6,739 nt of DNA from an uncultured bacterium (GTDB lineage: Bacteria > Gemmatimonadota > Gemmatimonadetes > Palauibacterales > KS3-K002): assembly GCA_947581845.1 (NCBI GenBank), contig CANPVY010000394.1, positions 1-6,739 on the forward strand, in the 5' to 3' direction. Numbering within the stretch: the stretch's first letter is position 1; the number at the start of each line of letters is the position of its first letter. Shown one piece after another: positions 1-6,739 of the stretch. A program made the translations under genes and the position numbers. The notes beneath the pieces were generated by a model. That model had not been told where the DNA came from and did not search any database. It saw only the letters and a program-made list of their open reading frames with translations.

Positions 1-108
1 CAGACACAGCTGCACGCCGGTGGCATGCTCTGAGAAGAGGGCGAAATTGACCCCCTCACCGTCCCAGGTGGCTCCCAGCGGATAGGGCTGGCCGGGCCAG
101 ATGCGCAT
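1..108 (-). CDS. glgX: GlgX/TreX-type glycogen debranching enzyme (N-terminus only, runs off the left edge)
   Basis: Only the first 36 codons are present. They read [20 protein letters not shown], then [16 protein letters not shown], the highly conserved opening of GlgX/TreX isoamylase-type debranching enzymes (GH13_11, EC 3.2.1.196), which start with a CBM48 beta domain. The family hydrolyses alpha-1,6 branches of glycogen or limit dextrin, releasing linear malto-oligosaccharides that can feed a TreY/TreZ pathway. The ATG at 106-108 follows the treZ TGA (109-111) with no spacer, and a strong GGGAGG lies 8 nt upstream, so the start is well supported. The catalytic barrel is outside the window. 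Its activity, and the GlgX versus TreX distinction, cannot be judged here. The family call rests on the characteristic N-terminus alone. Confidence 0.88.
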   Translation of the reverse strand, partial: MRIWPGQPYPLGATWDGEGVNFALFSEHATGVQLCL

Positions 109-1967
109 TCAGTGATCCTCCCGACAGAAGAGTGCGGCCGTGTACGCCGGCACGGCGAGGCGGATCGGTGCCGCCGCATCGCTCAGCAGGTGCGATGGCA
201 CCTCTGAGCCGCTGCCCCCGTAAGACGTCTCGTCGGTGGCGAGCCTGCGCCTCCAGCCGCTCGCGGGTATCTCCGTCTCGATCGTCGTCGGCTCGTTGGA
301 CAGGTTGAAGCCGGCGAGCAGATCGCGTCCGCCACCCAGCAAGACTAGCGCTAACCAGCCCGCCTGCGCATCGCTCTCCACCCGGCTGCGTGCCGCACCG
401 GGCCGCAGGGCCGGCTCCTGACGGCGGATGCGGATGAGCTCGCGGTAGAGGCGGAGAAGCTCGGCGTGCGGCGGCGACGCCGCCAGAGCCGGATCAGGGC
501 GCGAGCGTGCGAAGGTTTCCTTGGCCGCGGGGTCGGGAAGCGGACCCCGCCAGGCGAAGCGCTCGAACTCCGCCCGTCGCCCGCGACGAACCGCCTCGAT
601 GAGCTGCTTGTCCCCGTGATCCACGAAGTAGAGGAACGGGCTCGGTTCACCGTACTCCTCCCCCATGAACAGGAGCGGGATGTAGGGGGAGAGCAAGAGG
701 AGTGCGGCGGCGAGTTTCAGCTGCTCAAAGGCGACGAGCTCGGAGAGCCGCTCACCACTGGCCCGATTGCCCACCTGGTCGTGGTTCTGGACGAAGACGA
801 CGAAGCGATCGGGCGGCACGTCGCTGGCCGGTGCACCGTGCCGGCGCCGTCGGTAGGCTGAATAGCGGCCGTCGAGTACGAAACGGTCACGCATCGCCTT
901 CACCACGGCGTCGACGCCGCCGAAGTCCTCGTAGTAGCCGTTCCGTTCCGCGGTCAGCGCCGCGTGGACCGCGTGGTGGAAGTCGTCGCTCCACGCCGCA
1001 TCGAGCCCGTAACCGCCGCGCTCGGGCGGGCGGATCAGGCGCGGGTCGTTGAGGTCGCTTTCCGCGATGACCTGGACCCGGCGCCCCAAGGCCTCGGCCT
1101 GTGAATGCACGGCTGCCGCCAACTCCTCCAGGATGTGCTGTGCCCCGAAATCGAAGATCGCGTGCACGGCGTCGAGGCGCAGTCCGTCGATGTGGAACTC
1201 GGTGACCCAGTAGAGGGCATTTTCGATGAAGTAGCGTCGCACCTCATCGCTATCCGGGCCATCGAAGTTGACAGCGGAGCCCCAGGGCGTTCGGTAACGG
1301 TCGGTGAAATAAGGACCGAACTCAGCGAGGTAGTTCCCCTCGGGGCCCAAGTGGTTGTAGACGACATCGAGGACGACTGCCAGTCCTTCAGCGTGCGCCC
1401 TATCCACGAGTCGGCAGAGGCCCTGCGGTCCGCCATAGCTGTTCTGGGGAGCATAGAGATGAACGCCATCGTAACCCCAGTTGCGGCGGCCCGGGAACTG
1501 GGCGACCGGCATGAGTTCGATGGCGGTCACGCCCAGCTCCTTGAGGTAGGGCAACCGCTTCGCTACGGCCTCGAAGGTGCCCTCCTCGCTGAACGTGCCC
1601 ACATGGATCTCGTAGAGGATGAGATCCGCCGTCTCCAACCCCGCCCAACCGGCGTCGCTCCAGGCGTAGGCCCGCGGGTCGACGACCCGCGAGGGCCCGT
1701 GGACGCCGGCGGGCTGGAAACGGCTCACCGGGTCAGGGCGGTCGCGTCCCTGATCGAGCCGCAGGAAGTAGTCGCTGCCCGGACCCACTGCCGCAACGAC
1801 CGTCTCGTGGACCCCGTCGTCCCGGCGCTGCATGCGGTGCTCGGTTGTCCCGCCGTCCTGGAGAATCACGACGGCGGCCGACTCGACCGCAGGGGCCCAG
1901 ACGGAGAACCGTGTGGAGCTGTCAGCGAGGACAGTCGCTCCGCGCTCGAGCGTCCAAGTGTCTGGCA

Positions 1968-1971
<4 letters not shown>
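109..1971 (-). CDS. treZ: TreZ, malto-oligosyltrehalose trehalohydrolase
   Basis: TreZ (EC 3.2.1.141, GH13_10) cleaves the alpha-1,4 bond next to the trehalose end of maltooligosyltrehalose, releasing trehalose and a shortened malto-oligosaccharide. It is the second step of the cytosolic TreY/TreZ route. The 620 residues are a normal length. An N-terminal CBM48-like beta domain (about 7-105) ends in [15 protein letters not shown]. The GH13 barrel follows: [14 protein letters not shown], region I DVVYNH (202-207), nucleophile D267 in [11 protein letters not shown], acid/base E304 in [11 protein letters not shown], and D398 in [16 protein letters not shown], then [18 protein letters not shown] (435-452) and a C-terminal beta domain. 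AESDLNDPR and [11 protein letters not shown] separate it from the related branching enzyme GlgB. Start: GTG at 1971 overlaps the treS-mak TGA by 4 nt, while ATG at 1968 overlaps it by 1 nt and gives 619 residues. Both follow GAGGGG at 1983-1988, and I cannot decide between them. The stop directly abuts the glgX ATG. Confidence 0.95.
117..122 (-). promoter_or_regulatory. Strong ribosome binding site of glgX
   Basis: GGGAGG on the minus strand ends 8 nt before the glgX ATG at 108, inside the final codons of treZ. Match and spacing are both close to ideal. It fixes the glgX start and is the best Shine-Dalgarno site of the three internal junctions. Confidence 0.75.
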
Positions 1972-5290
<3,319 letters not shown>

Positions 5291-5294
<4 letters not shown>

Positions 5295-6739
5295 CGATCG
5301 GTTTCCTCGCTCTCGGGTCGCACGACGCGGAGTATATGGCCAACACGCCGTTCGGGATCGAGTCGCACATAGTTCTGAACGCCCTTCCACTGGTAGCGCT
5401 CTCCGCTCAGAAGGTCCTCGACCTCGAACGGTTCGTCCTCCGCGATCCCCAGCTCGCCGATCGGTACGTGCAATGTGGATTCGTGCGCTTCATCGGGGTT
5501 CAGATTGACGACGATGAGCAGGTCGTTGGCCGAGGCGGATTTGCGGTAGAAGAGCATCTGGTCGTTATCGGAGTCGTGGAAACTCAGGTGCGCATAATAC
5601 TGGAGCGCCGGGTTTTCGCGCCGAATCCGGTTGATCTTCCTGATGTCCTCGTTGATGTTGCCGGGCGCGTTCCAGTCCCGGAACTTGATCTCGTATTTCT
5701 CCGAGTTCAGATACTCCTCGCTGCCGGGCTCACGCGGATCGTTCTCGCAGAGCTCGAAACCGCTGTAGATGCCATAGCTGGGCGACAGGGTCGCCGCGAG
5801 CAGCAGCCGCACCCGGAACGCGGGTCGGCCTCCCACCTGTAGGTACTCGGTCAGGATGTCGGGCGTGTTGGTGAAGAAGTTCGCCCGGAAATACTCGATC
5901 ATCTCGGTCTGTGTGAGCTCGATCAGGTAGTCACGCAGCTCACGGGCGCTATTACGCCAGGTGAAGTAGGTATACGACTGGGTGAACCCGAGCTTGGCCA
6001 ACGCCTTCATCCGCTTGGGTCGGGTGAACGCCTCTGACAGGAAGATGACATCCGGGTATTCGCCCTGGATCTCATCGATCACCCACTCCCAGAAGGCGAG
6101 CGGCTTGGTGTGCGGGTTGTCCACGCGGAAGATGCGCACGCCGCGTTCGATCCAGAACAGGAAGATATCGCGGCAGGCATTCCAGAGCCCGCGCCAGTCC
6201 TCACAGCGGAAGTTGAGCGGGTAGATGTCCTCGTACTTCTTGGGAGGATTCTCGGCGTACCTGATGCTGCCGTCCGGCCGGATGTTGAACCAATCGGGGT
6301 GTTCCTTCACCCAAGGGTGGTCGGGCGAGCATTGTAGGGCGTAGTCGAGGGCGACCTCGAGGCCGAGCCTATCCGCGCTGCGCATGAAACGCTCGAAGTC
6401 CTCCAGCGTCCCCAGCTGCGGTTCGACGGCCGTGTGCCCACCGTGCTCATTGCCGATGGCCCAGGGGCTGCCCGGATCCCCCGGCTTAGCGATCAGAGCG
6501 TTGTTGCGCCCTTTGCGGTGAGTGTGCCCGACGGGGTGAATGGGCGGCAGGTAGACCACATCGAAGCCGAGCTCCGCCAGCCGCGGCAGCTGCCGCTCGG
6601 CCTGCTTGAAGTTAGCGTGCTTTCCGGGGGCGTTGCCCTGGGAGCGCGGGAACATCTCGTACCAGGCGCTGAAGCGCGCCCGCTCGCGATCGACGGTAAT
6701 AGCGAGCGTCCGCTCGTAGCGTGTCACGCTGAGCGGGTG
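5291..6739 (-). CDS. glgE: GlgE, alpha-1,4-glucan:maltose-1-phosphate maltosyltransferase (5' end beyond window)
   Basis: GlgE (EC 2.4.99.16, GH13 subfamily 3) is a cytosolic enzyme that moves maltosyl units from alpha-maltose-1-phosphate onto the non-reducing end of an alpha-1,4-glucan. The 482 visible residues cover the catalytic barrel and the C-terminal beta domain. They include [13 protein letters not shown] near the left end, [11 protein letters not shown], and [10 protein letters not shown], whose Asp (codon 6119-6121) is the expected nucleophile. SEAFTRP follows, with the acid/base Glu at 6032-6034, then FFTNTPDIL with the third acidic residue. The Asp-Glu spacing is 29, as between Asp394 and Glu423 of the Streptomyces coelicolor enzyme. 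Family members run to about 660-680 residues, so roughly 190 N-terminal residues lie off the right edge; the frame stays open to 6739. The TGA stop at 5291-5293 overlaps the treS-mak ATG. Identification is secure. Confidence 0.96.
5305..5308 (-). promoter_or_regulatory. Ribosome binding site of treS-mak
   Basis: On the minus strand, GAGG (followed by AAA) ends 10 nt before the ATG at 5294, within the last codons of glgE. It supports the start at 5294 over the longer open frame to 5390. Because site and start both lie inside the glgE reading frame, translation of treS-mak is probably coupled to termination of glgE. Confidence 0.7.

Noticed and set aside
1673..1691. A perfect inverted repeat with 8-nt arms and a 3-nt centre, able to form a GC-rich hairpin.
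   Set aside because: It encodes the conserved SRVVDPR stretch of TreZ, has no adjacent T tract and sits mid-gene. Coding constraint with GC-rich codons explains it without a terminator or operator.
5295..5390. A 32-codon N-terminal extension of TreS-Mak starting at 5390.
   Set aside because: The extension lies wholly inside glgE, has a composition unlike TreS, and is unnecessary because the ATG at 5294 has a good ribosome site and matches the family's usual start.
6725..6727. GTG as a possible start of a short GlgE.
   Set aside because: The frame is open to the window edge and the upstream codons (HPLS before the Val) continue plausible protein. GlgE homologues have about 190 more N-terminal residues, so the gene is cut by the window rather than short.

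Overview
The window is a GC-rich bacterial stretch, tightly packed and coded entirely on the minus strand. It holds one run of four trehalose / alpha-glucan genes. In transcription order (right to left) they are glgE (3' part only, entering from the right edge), a treS-mak fusion (complete), treZ (complete) and glgX (first 36 codons, leaving at the left edge). There is no gene-free gap: the three junctions overlap by 4 nt, overlap by 1-4 nt, or abut directly (TGA followed at once by ATG). I see no promoter, terminator, RNA gene, mobile element or CRISPR array. The operon's promoter and terminator must lie outside the window.

The encoded enzymes form two opposing arms. TreS isomerises trehalose to maltose, its fused maltokinase domain makes alpha-maltose-1-phosphate, and GlgE adds the maltosyl unit to an alpha-1,4-glucan (trehalose to glucan). 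GlgX-type debranching enzymes release linear malto-oligosaccharides from glucan. TreZ hydrolyses maltooligosyltrehalose, normally the product of TreY, to free trehalose (glucan to trehalose). Together they would allow two-way exchange between a compatible solute and a storage polymer. TreY and the branching enzyme GlgB, which would complete the scheme, are not in the window and may lie just outside it.

The TreS-Mak fusion, the protein sequences, the Shine-Dalgarno sites and the high GC fit a proteobacterium or a similar high-GC Gram-negative. I cannot name a genus from the sequence alone. All catalytic motifs checked are intact, so I regard these as functional genes of known families. I found no convincing new biological system. 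The main points of interest are the gene order, which joins what are two separate operons in Pseudomonas, and the translationally coupled junctions.
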